From Stackebrandtia nassauensis DSM 44728 (GTDB taxonomy: Bacteria > Actinomycetota > Actinomycetes > Mycobacteriales > Micromonosporaceae): 64,000 bases of DNA. Shown here in pieces: positions 37,958 to 47,522 of this stretch. Location of the stretch: positions 2,542,001 through 2,606,000 of the forward strand of contig NC_013947.1 of NCBI RefSeq assembly GCF_000024545.1, in the 5' to 3' direction. The stretch's first letter is position 1. Each line of letters begins with the position of its first letter. The notes beneath the pieces are model-generated. The model was given only the letters and a program-made list of their open reading frames with translations. It had not been told where the DNA came from and searched no databases. Both the position numbers and the translations under genes were made by a program.

Positions 37958-39250
37958 ATGAATAGCCCCGATGCCTTCCCGGACGCGACCGCGGTCGTGA
38001 CACCCCCTTCCGGACCCGAACCCCACGACGATCCCGACGCGCTGTTTCGGCGGTGCTCAGCGGCGATAGCGGACCTGACACCGGATCTCATAGCCTGGCG
38101 TCGTCACCTGCACCGCCACCCCGAACTGTCCTTCGAGGAGCACGACACCGCCCGGTACATCCGGCGGCTGTTGCACGACTTCGGCCTGGAAGTCAGCTCT
38201 CCCAACGAGACCAGCGCCATGGGCGTGCTGCGCACCGGCCGCCCCGGCGCGGTGGTCGCCCTGCGCGCCGACATCGACGCCCTCGCCGTGCGGGAGGACA
38301 CCGGGCTCGAATACGCCTCCCACGTCGACGGCGTCATGCACGCGTGTGGCCACGATGGACATATCGCGGCCATGCTTGGTGTCGCCCAAGCACTCCAGCG
38401 CATGCGGGAGTCGCTGACCGGCGAGATCCGGTTCATCTTCCAGCACGGTGAGGAGCAGGTGCCCTCCGGCGCGCTCGACACCATTGAATCGGGGGTGCTG
38501 GAGGATGCCGACGTGGTGCTCGGCCAACACCTGTGGGTGCCGCTGGAGGCCGGGAAGGTGAGCGTGCGCCCGGGCCCGGTGATGGCCAGCACCGACTACT
38601 TCGACATCACCGTCACCGGCAAGAGCGGGCACGCCGGGATGCCGCACCAGACCATCGATCCGGTCGCGGTGGCCGCCCAGATCGTCACCAACATCCAGCA
38701 CCTGGTGTCGCGCACGTCCGACCCCCTCAACCCGCTGGTCGTGTCCGTCACCGGCATCCACACCGGCGGCGCGCCCAACGTGGTGCCCGGCGACGCGTCG
38801 GTGTACGGCACCATCCGCACCCTCGACGAGGAGGTGCGCGCCTGGGTCGTCGAACGGCTCAAGGACATCGTCGACGGGGTCGCGCGGGCCCACGAGGCCA
38901 AGTCCGCCACCGAGATCCGCTTCGGGCCACCGGTCGTCCACAATGACGAGAAGGTGACGGCGCTGCTGGCCGACTCGGTCCGCCGCCAGCTCGGCGAGGC
39001 CGCGCTGGTGTCGATCCCGCCGGTCATGGGCGGCGACGACTTCTCGTACTACCAGCAGCGGGTGCCCGGCGCCTACCTGCTGGTCGGGGCCGGAACCCCC
39101 GACGCCGACAACGCGCCCCACCACCATCCGAAGTTCACACTGGACGAAAGCGGCATCGTCAACGGCGCCCGGGTACTGGCCGACGCCGTCGTCGCCCTGT
39201 GCCGTCCCGGCGCCGAACCGCTTCACCCCGAGGCGGGTGAATCCCCGTGA
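37958..39250 (+). CDS. M20-family amidohydrolase (hippurate/IAA-amino-acid hydrolase type)
   Basis: 430 residues; GGAGG lies 5 bases before the ATG. Metal-binding residues of M20D enzymes are present: CGHDGH, HGEEQ and the later ALV...GGDDF with HHHPKF. The dimerisation domain (about residues 215-330) is intact. These enzymes hydrolyse N-acyl amino acids or small peptides in the cytoplasm. It is the first gene of a nine-gene operon with transport and amino-acid-building enzymes. It may release an amino acid from an imported conjugate, or hydrolyse the pathway product (self-protection or maturation). Confidence 0.85.
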   Translation: MNSPDAFPDATAVVTPPSGPEPHDDPDALFRRCSAAIADLTPDLIAWRRHLHRHPELSFEEHDTARYIRRLLHDFGLEVSSPNETSAMGVLRTGRPGAVVALRADIDALAVREDTGLEYASHVDGVMHACGHDGHIAAMLGVAQALQRMRESLTGEIRFIFQHGEEQVPSGALDTIESGVLEDADVVLGQHLWVPLEAGKVSVRPGPVMASTDYFDITVTGKSGHAGMPHQTIDPVAVAAQIVTNIQHLVSRTSDPLNPLVVSVTGIHTGGAPNVVPGDASVYGTIRTLDEEVRAWVVERLKDIVDGVARAHEAKSATEIRFGPPVVHNDEKVTALLADSVRRQLGEAALVSIPPVMGGDDFSYYQQRVPGAYLLVGAGTPDADNAPHHHPKFTLDESGIVNGARVLADAVVALCRPGAEPLHPEAGESP

Positions 39251-39480
39251 AGCTGCGCATCGCGATCACCAGCCTGCCGTTCATCGGCCTGCTGGTGGGC
39301 ATCCACTTCGCCAACCGCGCCACCCCGTACGTGCTGGGCCTGCCGTTCATCGTCTTCTACGTCGCGTTCTGGGTCGTGATGTGCGCCGTGCTGATGGGGC
39401 TGTTGACCTGGCTCGACGACCGCGCCGAACGCAAGGCCCGCGAGACATCGGCCGCCGACGCGGGACGTGATGCCGTATGA
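39247..39480 (+). CDS. DUF3311 small membrane protein
   Basis: 77 residues, two hydrophobic helices (ITSLPFIGLLVGIHFA and PFIVFYVAFWVVMCAVLMG) and a charged tail. It overlaps the upstream gene (GTGA) and the downstream symporter (ATGA). DUF3311 proteins are commonly encoded directly before sodium:solute symporters and are assumed to be accessory subunits. Confidence 0.85.
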   Translation: MKLRIAITSLPFIGLLVGIHFANRATPYVLGLPFIVFYVAFWVVMCAVLMGLLTWLDDRAERKARETSAADAGRDAV

Positions 39481-41030
39481 GCCCGCAGCTGATCGCGGTC
39501 ACGGTCGCCTGCGTCGCGGTCCTGGTGCTGGCGATACTGGCCCGACGCGGCCGCGACGCCAACCTCGAGGAATGGTCGATCGCCGGACGCGGCTTCGGCA
39601 GCCTGTTCGTGTTCCTGCTGATGGCGGGGGAGATCTACACGACGGTCACCTTCCTGGGCACCAGCGGATACGCCTACAGCCTCGGCGGTCCCGCCGTCCA
39701 CATCATGGCCTACGCGTGTCTGGCCTATGTGATCTCCTACTGGCTGCTTCCCCCGGTGTGGCGGTACGCCCAGCGCCACAAACTGGTGTCCGCTGTGGAG
39801 CTGTACGAGCACCTGTACGCCAGCCGCCTTGTCGGTGTCGTCGTCGGCGTCGTCGCGGTCGCCGCCCTGGTGCCGTACCTCGCCGGGCAACTGCGCGGCC
39901 TGGGAGCGATCGTCTCGCACACCTCGGGCGGCGCGGTGTCTCCCACCCTGGCCATGATCGTCGGCACCGTCGTGCTGTGCCTGTACGTCATGATCTCCGG
40001 CATCCGCGGCTCGGCGTGGACGGCCGTGGCCAAGGACCTGCTCACCCTCGGCATCGTGCTGTTCCTGGGCATATACCTGCCGCTGCACTACTTCGGCGGC
40101 TACGGCGAGATGTTCCGGCAGATCCAGGAAATCAACCCCGAACACCTGACCCTGCCCGCCGACGGACTGTCGCCGACCTGGTTCAGCACCACGGTCCTGT
40201 TGATGTCACTGGGTTTCTTCATCTGGCCGCACACCATGGGCGCCGCCCTGACCGCCAAGGACGCCCGGGTCTTCCGCGTCAACGCCACCGTCTCGCCGAT
40301 CTACAGCCTGCTGCTGCTCTTCGTCCTGTTCGTCGGCTTCGCCGCCGTGGTCAGGATTCCCGGGCTCGGCGCCGACGAGACCGACCTGGCGCTGCTGCGA
40401 CTGTCCTCGGCCACCTTCGACGACTGGCTCATGGGACTGGTCAGCGTCGCCGGCCTGTTGGCCGCACTGGTGCCCGGCGCGGTCATCCTCATCGCGATGG
40501 CCACCACCATCGCCCGGGTCTTCTTCCGGGCCTGGCGCCCCGACGCCCCCGCCAGCCAACTGAACCGCCTGGCGCGCAACGCGGTGCCGGTCATCGCCCT
40601 GGCCGGGTTCGCCGTCGCCGTCGGCGAGGGCAAGACCGTGGTCACCCTGCTGCTACTGGGCTACGCCCTGGTCACCCAACTGCTCCCGGCACTGGTCGGC
40701 GCCCTGCTGCCGGGCCCCAGCCCCACCCGGGCCGGAGTGATCGCCGGAATCACCACCGGCGTCGCCGTCGTCATCGTCCTGAGCGTCACCACCACCGCCG
40801 TATCGGCCTCCAGCACGCTCGGCAGCGCCTTCCCGAACATCGGTCCACCATGGAGCAGCGTCAACCTGGGCCTGGCCGCGCTGCTCGTCAACATCGCCGT
40901 GACCCTCGCGGTCAGTGTCGCGACCCGTTCCCGGCCCCACTCCCAACCCGACAACATTCCCACCGCTACTTCGAGCCCAGTCCAGGAGCGACTGACTTCT
41001 GGTTCGCACTCTCCCAGTCAGAGGACGTGA
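39477..41030 (+). CDS. Sodium:solute symporter (SSS family)
   Basis: 517 residues with about 13 hydrophobic helices. SSS features: [20 protein letters not shown] near the N-terminus, and the long run of helices to residue 470. The last 45 residues are polar. Such carriers import amino acids, sugars, acetate or vitamins with Na+. It is coupled to DUF3311 and its stop overlaps the kinase start (TGATG). Substrate unknown; in this operon, an amino acid or peptide precursor is plausible. Confidence 0.87.
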   Translation: MSPQLIAVTVACVAVLVLAILARRGRDANLEEWSIAGRGFGSLFVFLLMAGEIYTTVTFLGTSGYAYSLGGPAVHIMAYACLAYVISYWLLPPVWRYAQRHKLVSAVELYEHLYASRLVGVVVGVVAVAALVPYLAGQLRGLGAIVSHTSGGAVSPTLAMIVGTVVLCLYVMISGIRGSAWTAVAKDLLTLGIVLFLGIYLPLHYFGGYGEMFRQIQEINPEHLTLPADGLSPTWFSTTVLLMSLGFFIWPHTMGAALTAKDARVFRVNATVSPIYSLLLLFVLFVGFAAVVRIPGLGADETDLALLRLSSATFDDWLMGLVSVAGLLAALVPGAVILIAMATTIARVFFRAWRPDAPASQLNRLARNAVPVIALAGFAVAVGEGKTVVTLLLLGYALVTQLLPALVGALLPGPSPTRAGVIAGITTGVAVVIVLSVTTTAVSASSTLGSAFPNIGPPWSSVNLGLAALLVNIAVTLAVSVATRSRPHSQPDNIPTATSSPVQERLTSGSHSPSQRT

Positions 41031-42028
41031 TGACTAGCTTGATGGCAACGTGCGACGTCACCGACGACGCTCGCCGCGCACCCTTCGACACCTTCCCCCT
41101 CCACCAACCCCTCGTCGGCCGCCGTTTCGGTCACGGACAGTCCATCGGACACCACGGCGAGCTGCTACAGGGCACGTTCGAGGACTCCGACGGCCTGCGC
41201 CACCGGGCGCTGGTCACCCTTCCACTGCCGGGCCTGGTGACTCACGCGTATTTCCATCCCGGTCCGGGCGCACCCGGACGGGTCACGGTGAAACCGGCCT
41301 GGAAACGCAAGGCCGCCGCCGCGGCCGAACTGATACTGAGCCGGTACCTGCCCACCGCGTCGGGCGAACTGGTGATCCACGGGGCCGGAGCCCAGCCGGG
41401 ACTCGGGCTGGGTTCATCCACAAGCGACGTCACCGCCGCCCTGCGGGCCGTCGCCGACTGTTACGCGCTGCCGGTGACCGCCGCCGACCTGGCCCGGCTG
41501 GCCGTCGAAGCCGAGGGCGCCTCCGACTCGGTGATGCTGGACTCCCAGGTCGTCCTGTTCGCGCACCGCTGCGGGCACGTCCTGGAATCCTTCAACCGGC
41601 TGCTGCCGCACATCGTCGTCGTCGGCTGCGACACCGACCCCGACCGGGGCGGGGTCGACACCCTCGGCTTCCGGCCCCCCGAACACACCGCCGCCGAGAT
41701 CGGCGAGTTCCGCTGTCTGCTGGGACTGTTGCGGCACGGCCTGTCCACGGGCTCGGTGTCCCTTCTGGCCAAGGTCGCCGAGGCCAGCGCCCGCATCAAC
41801 CAGCGCTACCTGCCGACCCGGGAGTTCGACAACCTGAGCACCATCGCCCGCGAGACCGGCGGGCTCGGCATCCAGGTGTCGCACAGCGGCACCGTCGCCG
41901 GGATCCTCTTCGACGGCTCGGTTCCCGGAGCCGTCAGCCGCGCCGAGGACTGCCAGCGGATCCTGCGCAAACGCGGCTTCGAGGACCCGTGGGTGTTCCA
42001 CTCGCACTCCGTTAAGGACGGTCGCTGA
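41030..42028 (+). CDS. GHMP-family kinase, PduX (L-threonine kinase)-like
   Basis: 332 residues, starting in the TGATG overlap with the symporter stop. Residues 34-48 (GHGQSIGHHGELLQG) match the N-terminal PduX block, in which CGELIQG is typical. Residues 123-133 (PGLGLGSSTSD) form the GHMP ATP loop. The C-terminal SGTVAGILFDG is the third GHMP motif. PduX-type enzymes phosphorylate the hydroxyl of L-threonine (or L-serine). With the next two genes this would activate the hydroxyl for beta-replacement. Substrate choice between Ser and Thr is not resolved. Confidence 0.8.
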   Translation: MTSLMATCDVTDDARRAPFDTFPLHQPLVGRRFGHGQSIGHHGELLQGTFEDSDGLRHRALVTLPLPGLVTHAYFHPGPGAPGRVTVKPAWKRKAAAAAELILSRYLPTASGELVIHGAGAQPGLGLGSSTSDVTAALRAVADCYALPVTAADLARLAVEAEGASDSVMLDSQVVLFAHRCGHVLESFNRLLPHIVVVGCDTDPDRGGVDTLGFRPPEHTAAEIGEFRCLLGLLRHGLSTGSVSLLAKVAEASARINQRYLPTREFDNLSTIARETGGLGIQVSHSGTVAGILFDGSVPGAVSRAEDCQRILRKRGFEDPWVFHSHSVKDGR

Positions 42029-43062
42029 TGAAGCACTTCGCGTTCGCCGACATCGGTGAGGCACAACGGCTGCCCCGGATCGTGTGCCTGGGGCCCCGGA
42101 CGTACGGGGTGGTCTTCTCGCTGATGAAGCTGCTGCCCGCCTGGTACATCCTGTCCTCGGCCGCCAAACGCGGCGAGCTGGGCACCGACACCGTCATCGT
42201 GGAGACCACCTCGGGCACCTTCGGCCTGGGACTGGCGATGCAGACCGCGCTGTCGGGACACCAGCTGATCCTCGTCGGCGACCCGGCGATCGACAAGCGG
42301 CTGCGGGACCGGCTGGAGGGCATGGGCGCCCAGGTGGAGATCGTCACCGAACCCGCGAAACACGGCGGCATCCAGCAGGCCCGGCTCGACCGGGTCGCCG
42401 AGATCCGCGCGCAGCACCCGGACTCGTACTGCCCGGACCAGTACGCCAACCCCGACAATCCGCTGTCCTATTCGTACGTCGCCGAGGTGATCGCCGAGTC
42501 CGTCGGACAGGTCGACTGCCTCGTCGGCCCCATCGGGTCGGGCGGTTCGATGTGCGGCACCACCCGCCACCTGCGCACCGCCTTCGGTGACATGCGGGCG
42601 ATCGCCGTCGACACCCACCACAGTGTCATCTTCGGTCAGGCCGACGGCCACCGTGGCCTGCGCGGCCTCGGCAACAGCCTGATGCCCGCCAACGTCGACC
42701 ACGGCGTCTTCGACGAGGTGCACTGGATCGGTGAGGCCGACGCCTACGCCGCCTCCCGGCGACTGCTGCGCGGCCACGCCCTGTTCACCGGCCCCACCAG
42801 CGGCGCGGCCTTCCACGTCGGACGCTGGTGGGCCAACGCCAACCCGGACGCCACCACGGTCATCATGTGCCCCGACGAGGGCTACCGCTACCAGGACACC
42901 GTCTACAACCCACACTGGATCGCCGAACGCGGACTCGACGGCCCCGTCTCGTCGGAACCCGACACCGTCGCCACCCCGGGCGACGGCGTCGGCGCCTGGT
43001 CCCGGTTCGACTGGGGCCGAAGGCAACTGGCCGAGGTCCTCGCCGCGAACGGAGCCCGCTGA
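42028..43062 (+). CDS. Cysteine-synthase-like PLP enzyme (fold type II)
   Basis: 344 residues; overlaps the kinase stop. Compared with cysteine synthase and SbnA, Lys34 (FSLMKLLPAW) takes the place of the PLP lysine of NPxGSVKDR, residues 59-66 (ETTSGTFG) match the substrate-carboxylate loop ExTSGNTG, and GPIGSGGSMCG matches the PLP-phosphate loop. Fold type II enzymes catalyse beta-replacement. Given a phospho-threonine or phospho-serine from the kinase, an amine such as aspartate could be the nucleophile. The C-terminal 60 residues are longer than in plain cysteine synthase. Confidence 0.82.
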   Translation: MKHFAFADIGEAQRLPRIVCLGPRTYGVVFSLMKLLPAWYILSSAAKRGELGTDTVIVETTSGTFGLGLAMQTALSGHQLILVGDPAIDKRLRDRLEGMGAQVEIVTEPAKHGGIQQARLDRVAEIRAQHPDSYCPDQYANPDNPLSYSYVAEVIAESVGQVDCLVGPIGSGGSMCGTTRHLRTAFGDMRAIAVDTHHSVIFGQADGHRGLRGLGNSLMPANVDHGVFDEVHWIGEADAYAASRRLLRGHALFTGPTSGAAFHVGRWWANANPDATTVIMCPDEGYRYQDTVYNPHWIAERGLDGPVSSEPDTVATPGDGVGAWSRFDWGRRQLAEVLAANGAR

Positions 43063-44495
43063 TGCACAACACCGGCCGCGTGACCAGCACGCTGACGGCC
43101 ACCGCGCGGCGCATCGTGTTCGGCGAGACCGTCGACGCCGACATCGACGCCGAACTCGGCCCCATCTCCGAAGTGGACATGGCGCACTGCGTCGCGCTCG
43201 CCGAACGCGGCCTGATCCCGGCCGACCGGGTGCGGGCACTGCTGGCGCACATCACGGCCCTGCGCTCCTGCGACTTCGCGCCGCTGCGCGGCCGCGAGGC
43301 ACCCCGGGGCCTGTTCATGCTGTACGAGAGCCACCTCAGCGACACCATCGGCGCCGAGGCGGGCGGCAGCCTCCACACCGGCCGGTCCCGCAACGACCTC
43401 AAGGTGGCGGTGCTGTCGCTGCGGCTGCGCGAACGGCTACGGCAACTGACCGGCGAAACCCTTCGGCTGCAAGCGATCCTGCTGTCGCGGGCGCTGCGGT
43501 ACGGCGGCGTCGTCATGCCGGTGTACACCCACTACCAACCCGCCGTGCCGGTCACCTACGGCCACTACCTGCTGGGCATCGCCACCGCCCTGGACCGGGA
43601 CCTCACCGCCCTGTCCCAGGCGGCGGCCGGACTGGGCACCAGCCCGCTGGGCGCCTGCGGCGTCGGCGGCACCGACCTGCCGCTGGACACCGAACGGGTG
43701 GCGCACCTGCTGGGATTCGACGCCACCGCTCCCAACAGCATCGACGCGGTGGCCTCGCGCGACACCGCGCTGCGGGCACTGTTCGCGGCCACGTCGCTGT
43801 CGCTGACCACCAGCAGGCTCGCCACCGACCTGCAACTGTGGAGCACCCAGGAGTTCGGGCTGCTGTGGTTCCCCGACGACCAGGTCGGCATCAGCTCGAT
43901 CATGCCGCAGAAGCGCAACGTGTTCCTGCTGGAGCACATCAAGGCCAAACCCGCCGTGGTGTCCGCCGCCGCGCAGACACTCGTCATGGCCGCCAAGGGA
44001 ACCCCGTTCACCAACTCGATCGAGGTCGGCACTGAGGGTGTCAGCGGACTGTGGACCGGCCTCACAGCCACATTGGACGCCGTCGTGCTGTCCAGGCTCC
44101 TGGTGGGGGCCGGGGAGCCGGTGACCGGACGGATGGCCCAGTGGGCGCGGGATGGCTGGACCACAGCCACCGCCATGGCCAACCGCCTGGTCCGCGACGG
44201 CGTGCCGTTCCGGCAGGCCCATCACCGCATCGGTGACCTCGTCCGGGCCGCCGGAACCGACGGCCCGCCGCCCACCTCGCCCTCGCCGACCGACGTCGTC
44301 GAGCAGACCGAGTACGGCGGCGGGCCCGGCCCCAAATCCCTTGACCGGCAGTACGAGTCACTGCGCACCGCCTGGACGCGGCACGCGGCGTCCCACCTGG
44401 ACTGGGGCGAACGGCTGCGGGCCCGCCGCACCGAACTCGCCGAGGCCGTCGCCGCGCTCATCGAAACCGGAACCCACCCTGGAGGACAACCGTGA
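43062..44495 (+). CDS. Argininosuccinate lyase homologue
   Basis: 477 residues, overlap of TGATG with the preceding gene. Family blocks: LHTGRSRND, YTHYQPAVPVTYG (T-H-x-Q) and the mobile signature loop SSIMPQKRN, with the catalytic serine. After MPQKRN the usual proline is replaced by valine. These lyases release fumarate by anti-elimination. Beside a PduX-like kinase and a cysteine-synthase homologue, it would remove fumarate from an aspartate adduct, leaving a 2,3-diamino acid, the logic proposed for diaminobutyrate in uridyl-peptide antibiotics. It is not in an arginine operon. Confidence 0.85.
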   Translation: MHNTGRVTSTLTATARRIVFGETVDADIDAELGPISEVDMAHCVALAERGLIPADRVRALLAHITALRSCDFAPLRGREAPRGLFMLYESHLSDTIGAEAGGSLHTGRSRNDLKVAVLSLRLRERLRQLTGETLRLQAILLSRALRYGGVVMPVYTHYQPAVPVTYGHYLLGIATALDRDLTALSQAAAGLGTSPLGACGVGGTDLPLDTERVAHLLGFDATAPNSIDAVASRDTALRALFAATSLSLTTSRLATDLQLWSTQEFGLLWFPDDQVGISSIMPQKRNVFLLEHIKAKPAVVSAAAQTLVMAAKGTPFTNSIEVGTEGVSGLWTGLTATLDAVVLSRLLVGAGEPVTGRMAQWARDGWTTATAMANRLVRDGVPFRQAHHRIGDLVRAAGTDGPPPTSPSPTDVVEQTEYGGGPGPKSLDRQYESLRTAWTRHAASHLDWGERLRARRTELAEAVAALIETGTHPGGQP

Positions 44496-45724
44496 ACTCC
44501 GCCCAGCTGGTGCTCGTGGAGAGCAACACCACCGGCACCGGCCGTCTCTTCGCCTCCAGCGGACGCGCCCTCGGACTGCGTCCGGTGCTGCTGGCCGCCG
44601 ACCCGTCCCGCTACCCGTACGTGATCGAGGACGGCCTGGAGTGCATCACAGTGGACACCTCCGATCCCGCCGACGTGCACGCCGTATGCGTCGGACTCGA
44701 CAAACAGGCGCCGATCGCGGCGGTGCTGTCCAGCAGCGAGTACTTCGTGGCCGCCGCGGCCCGACTGGCCGCCGAGTTCGGGCTCCCCGGCCCGGCACCC
44801 GAGGCCATCGAACGCTGCCGTGACAAGACCGCGCAGCTCAAGGCCCTGGACGGCGCCGTCGCCGTGCCCCGCTACGCCGAATGCGCCACCGCCGAGGCAG
44901 CCGAGACCGCCGCGAAGGAACTGGGCGGCGACGTGGTCGTCAAACCCTGCCTGGGCTCGGGCTCCGAGGGAGTGCGCGCCTGCGCCGACCCCCGGGAGGC
45001 CGCCGACTGGGCCGCGACGCTGCTTGCCAAGCGCCACAACGAACGCGGCGCCCCGATCGAACCACGGGTACTGGTCCAGGAACGCGTCGACGGCCCCGAG
45101 TACTCGGTGGAACTGCTCGACGGTGAGGTCGTCGGCATCACCGCCAAACACCTGGGCCGACCGCCGTTCTTCGTCGAGACCGGACACGACTTCCCGGCCG
45201 CCCTGCCGCCGGACCGCGACGCGGCGATCGCCGCGTCCGCCCGCGCCGCCGTCGCCGCCCTCGACCTGCTGACCGGCCCCGCCCACGTCGAACTGCGCTA
45301 CGGCGCGGACGGTCCCGTGCTCATCGAGGTCAACCCCCGGCTGGCCGGGGGCATGATCCCGCAGCTGGTCAAGCTCGCCACCGGCTTCGACCTCATCACC
45401 GCCGTGGTGGCCGGGGCCTCGGGTGCGCCCGCCCGCCCCGAGGACCTCGCCGGACACCACGCCGCCATCCGGTTCCTGGTCCTGGACCGGGACGGCACCA
45501 TCACCGCCGTCGACGGTGTCGACAACGCCTGGGAAACCCCCGGCGTCGTGGAGGTCGCGATGATCGCGCGACCCGGCGAGGACCGCGCTCGACACCACTC
45601 GTTCCGGGACCGGCTCGGCTACGTCATCGCGATCGGCGAGACCACCGCCGACGCCGCCACCGCCGCCGAGGCCGGACGCGACGCCGTGCGCGTCGCACTC
45701 GCCGAAACGGGAGAGACACCATGA
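44492..45724 (+). CDS. ATP-grasp ligase (L-amino-acid ligase/biotin-carboxylase-like)
   Basis: 410 residues from a GTG with GGAGG upstream, overlapping the lyase stop. N-terminal Rossmann-like region (LVLVESNTTGTGR). ATP-grasp core at about residues 110-310 with VVVKPCLGSGSEGVRAC, VLVQERVDGPEYSVELL and the Mg-binding HVELRY ... LIEVNPRLAGGM. The C-terminal domain resembles that of carboxylate-amine ligases making dipeptides (as BacD or DdaF do). It probably joins the diamino acid to another carboxylate. Partner acid unknown. Confidence 0.83.
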   Translation: MNSAQLVLVESNTTGTGRLFASSGRALGLRPVLLAADPSRYPYVIEDGLECITVDTSDPADVHAVCVGLDKQAPIAAVLSSSEYFVAAAARLAAEFGLPGPAPEAIERCRDKTAQLKALDGAVAVPRYAECATAEAAETAAKELGGDVVVKPCLGSGSEGVRACADPREAADWAATLLAKRHNERGAPIEPRVLVQERVDGPEYSVELLDGEVVGITAKHLGRPPFFVETGHDFPAALPPDRDAAIAASARAAVAALDLLTGPAHVELRYGADGPVLIEVNPRLAGGMIPQLVKLATGFDLITAVVAGASGAPARPEDLAGHHAAIRFLVLDRDGTITAVDGVDNAWETPGVVEVAMIARPGEDRARHHSFRDRLGYVIAIGETTADAATAAEAGRDAVRVALAETGETP

Positions 45725-46479
45725 GCCGACTGCGGGTGGCGATCCTGCGCGCCGACGACCACCACCACCGCTATCTGGAGTGGACACTGCGCTCGGCCTT
45801 CGACGTCGTCTTCGTCGCGGTGGAACCCGGCGGCGAGAAGGTGCGCCGCATGTGGACCAACCGCCGCTACCGCAACTACTTCTACAACCGTTACCACGAC
45901 CTGCGACGCCGCTGGAGCGGCAAGGACCGCTACCGCCGCGAGTACTTCCGTCACGGACCGGCACTGCCGTCCACCGTGGAGACCGTGCCCGCCGTCAACT
46001 CCGAACCCGTGGTCACCGGATTGCGCCGCGCCGCCGCCGACGTGACCGTGGTGATCGGCTGCTCGATCCTCAAGAACGACGTCCTGGCGGCGGCGGGAGC
46101 CCCCATCGTCAACCTCCACGGTGGATTCCTGCCCGACTACAAGGGCAACCACTGCGTGTTCTTCGCGCTGTACAACGGCGAACCCGACAAGGTCGGCGTC
46201 ACGATCCACCACGTCAACGCCGGAGTCGACGCCGGTGACCTCATCGAGGTCGTCCGCCCGCCCGTCCACGGCGGCGAGACCGCCGAGCACCTGTACTGCC
46301 GCTCGGAGAAGATCGCCATCAACCGGCTGGTGCGGCACCTGCGGCGGCTGGAGGCCGGTCACGCACTGCCCGCGCACCCGCAGCCCAAACGCGGCCGCAA
46401 CTACCTCACCCGGGATCGCGGCCCCAGCCACGACCTGCGGATGTGGTGGCGTTCCCGGTTCAAAGCGGCCCGGACATGA
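45721..46479 (+). CDS. Formyltransferase-like protein (formyl_trans_N fold)
   Basis: 252 residues, ATGA overlap with the ligase. The catalytic N-x-H of 10-formyl-THF transferases is seen in VNLHGGFLPDYKGNH, and the later aspartate in HHVNAGVDAGDLI. The N-terminal 110 residues are atypical and very basic and aromatic (RRYRNYFYNRYHDLRRRW). It is shorter than methionyl-tRNA formyltransferase and lacks its C-terminal domain. It may formylate an amine of the product or a similar hydroxylamine/amine group. One-carbon donor inferred from the family. Confidence 0.78.
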   Translation: MSRLRVAILRADDHHHRYLEWTLRSAFDVVFVAVEPGGEKVRRMWTNRRYRNYFYNRYHDLRRRWSGKDRYRREYFRHGPALPSTVETVPAVNSEPVVTGLRRAAADVTVVIGCSILKNDVLAAAGAPIVNLHGGFLPDYKGNHCVFFALYNGEPDKVGVTIHHVNAGVDAGDLIEVVRPPVHGGETAEHLYCRSEKIAINRLVRHLRRLEAGHALPAHPQPKRGRNYLTRDRGPSHDLRMWWRSRFKAART

Positions 46480-47411
46480 GCACCCGCACCGACTCCCGCA
46501 CCACGCCCGCCGCCCCCGGCGACGGCATCGTCTCCCACGCCGCCGGAATGGCCGCAGGCAGCGGCGCCTACGTCCTGTTCGGACTGCTGGCGCTGTACTG
46601 GCCGCTGCTGGAACCCGCCGGGGCCCTGGAGATCCTGGCCCACCGGATCGTGTGGTCGCTGCTGTTCGTGGTGGCGCTGCTGGCCGTCACCTCCGGCCGC
46701 AAGGCGTTCAAGACCCTGCGCGGCAACCGAAAAGCGCTGTACTACCTGGTCGCCGCCGGATGCCTGGTCGGCGCGAACTGGGGCTTCTACATCTGGGCCG
46801 TCAACAACAACCACGTCGTCGAGGCCGCCCTGGGCTACTACATCAACCCGCTGTTCAGCACGCTGCTGGGCACGCTGCTGCTGCGCGAACGGCTGCACCG
46901 CGCCCAGTGGGCCGCCATCGCCATCGCCGGGAGCGGCGTGCTGTGGCTGGCGATCGCGGCGGGCAGCCCGCCCTGGATCGCGCTGGCGCTGGCGGGCACC
47001 TTCGGCTGCTACGGCCTGGCCAAGAAACAGGCGAACCTCCCGGCCATGGAGTCGCTCGCCGTGGAGACCGCGACGCTCGTCCTGCCCGCGGCGGCGTTCC
47101 TGGTGTTCCTGTCCGCGCAGGGCACCGGACACTTCGGGGCCGACACCGGCCACAGCCTGCTGCTGGCCTCCAGCGGCCTGGCCACGGCGGTGCCGCTGCT
47201 GCTGTTCGGTTTCGCCGCCACCCGGATCCCGCTGACGGCCGTCGGCATGCTCCAGTTCCTCACCCCCACCATCCAGTTCCTCATCGGGGTGTTCGGGATG
47301 CACGAGACCGTCGGTGAGGCGGGCCTGGGGCCGTACGTCCTCGTGTGGATCGCCGTGGCGATGTACGTGGTGTGCGATGTCCGGATCCGGCGGCGCGCCG
47401 CGGCGGGATAG
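46476..47411 (+). CDS. RarD/EamA-family membrane transporter
   Basis: 311 residues from the ATG at 46476, which overlaps the preceding stop (ATGA). Ten hydrophobic helices with two EamA halves; the blocks GLLALYWPLLEPAGALEILAHR (GLLALYWPLL and ILAHRIVWS) and GANWGFYIWAVNNNHVVEAALG are those of RarD. RarD-type proteins are assumed to export small metabolites. As last gene of the operon it is the natural candidate exporter of the product. Confidence 0.85.
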   Translation: MSTRTDSRTTPAAPGDGIVSHAAGMAAGSGAYVLFGLLALYWPLLEPAGALEILAHRIVWSLLFVVALLAVTSGRKAFKTLRGNRKALYYLVAAGCLVGANWGFYIWAVNNNHVVEAALGYYINPLFSTLLGTLLLRERLHRAQWAAIAIAGSGVLWLAIAAGSPPWIALALAGTFGCYGLAKKQANLPAMESLAVETATLVLPAAAFLVFLSAQGTGHFGADTGHSLLLASSGLATAVPLLLFGFAATRIPLTAVGMLQFLTPTIQFLIGVFGMHETVGEAGLGPYVLVWIAVAMYVVCDVRIRRRAAAG

Positions 47412-47522
47412 ATACGTCACTGCCCGAGGTCCCAGGCGTGCGCGCCGGCGCGCACCCGCATAATATGCGGCGGAAGTGCCCCAGGTCACCCACCCCGGGT
47501 TGGCGTGCCCGACCGAAATAAG

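Noticed and set aside
39467-41029. Long frame fused upstream of the GHMP kinase
   Set aside because: It is the shadow frame of the symporter; the kinase has its own ATG in the TGATG overlap.
43062-44495. Arginine biosynthesis argH
   Set aside because: No arg genes nearby; it is embedded between a cysteine-synthase homologue and an ATP-grasp ligase, and the signature loop has Val in place of Pro.
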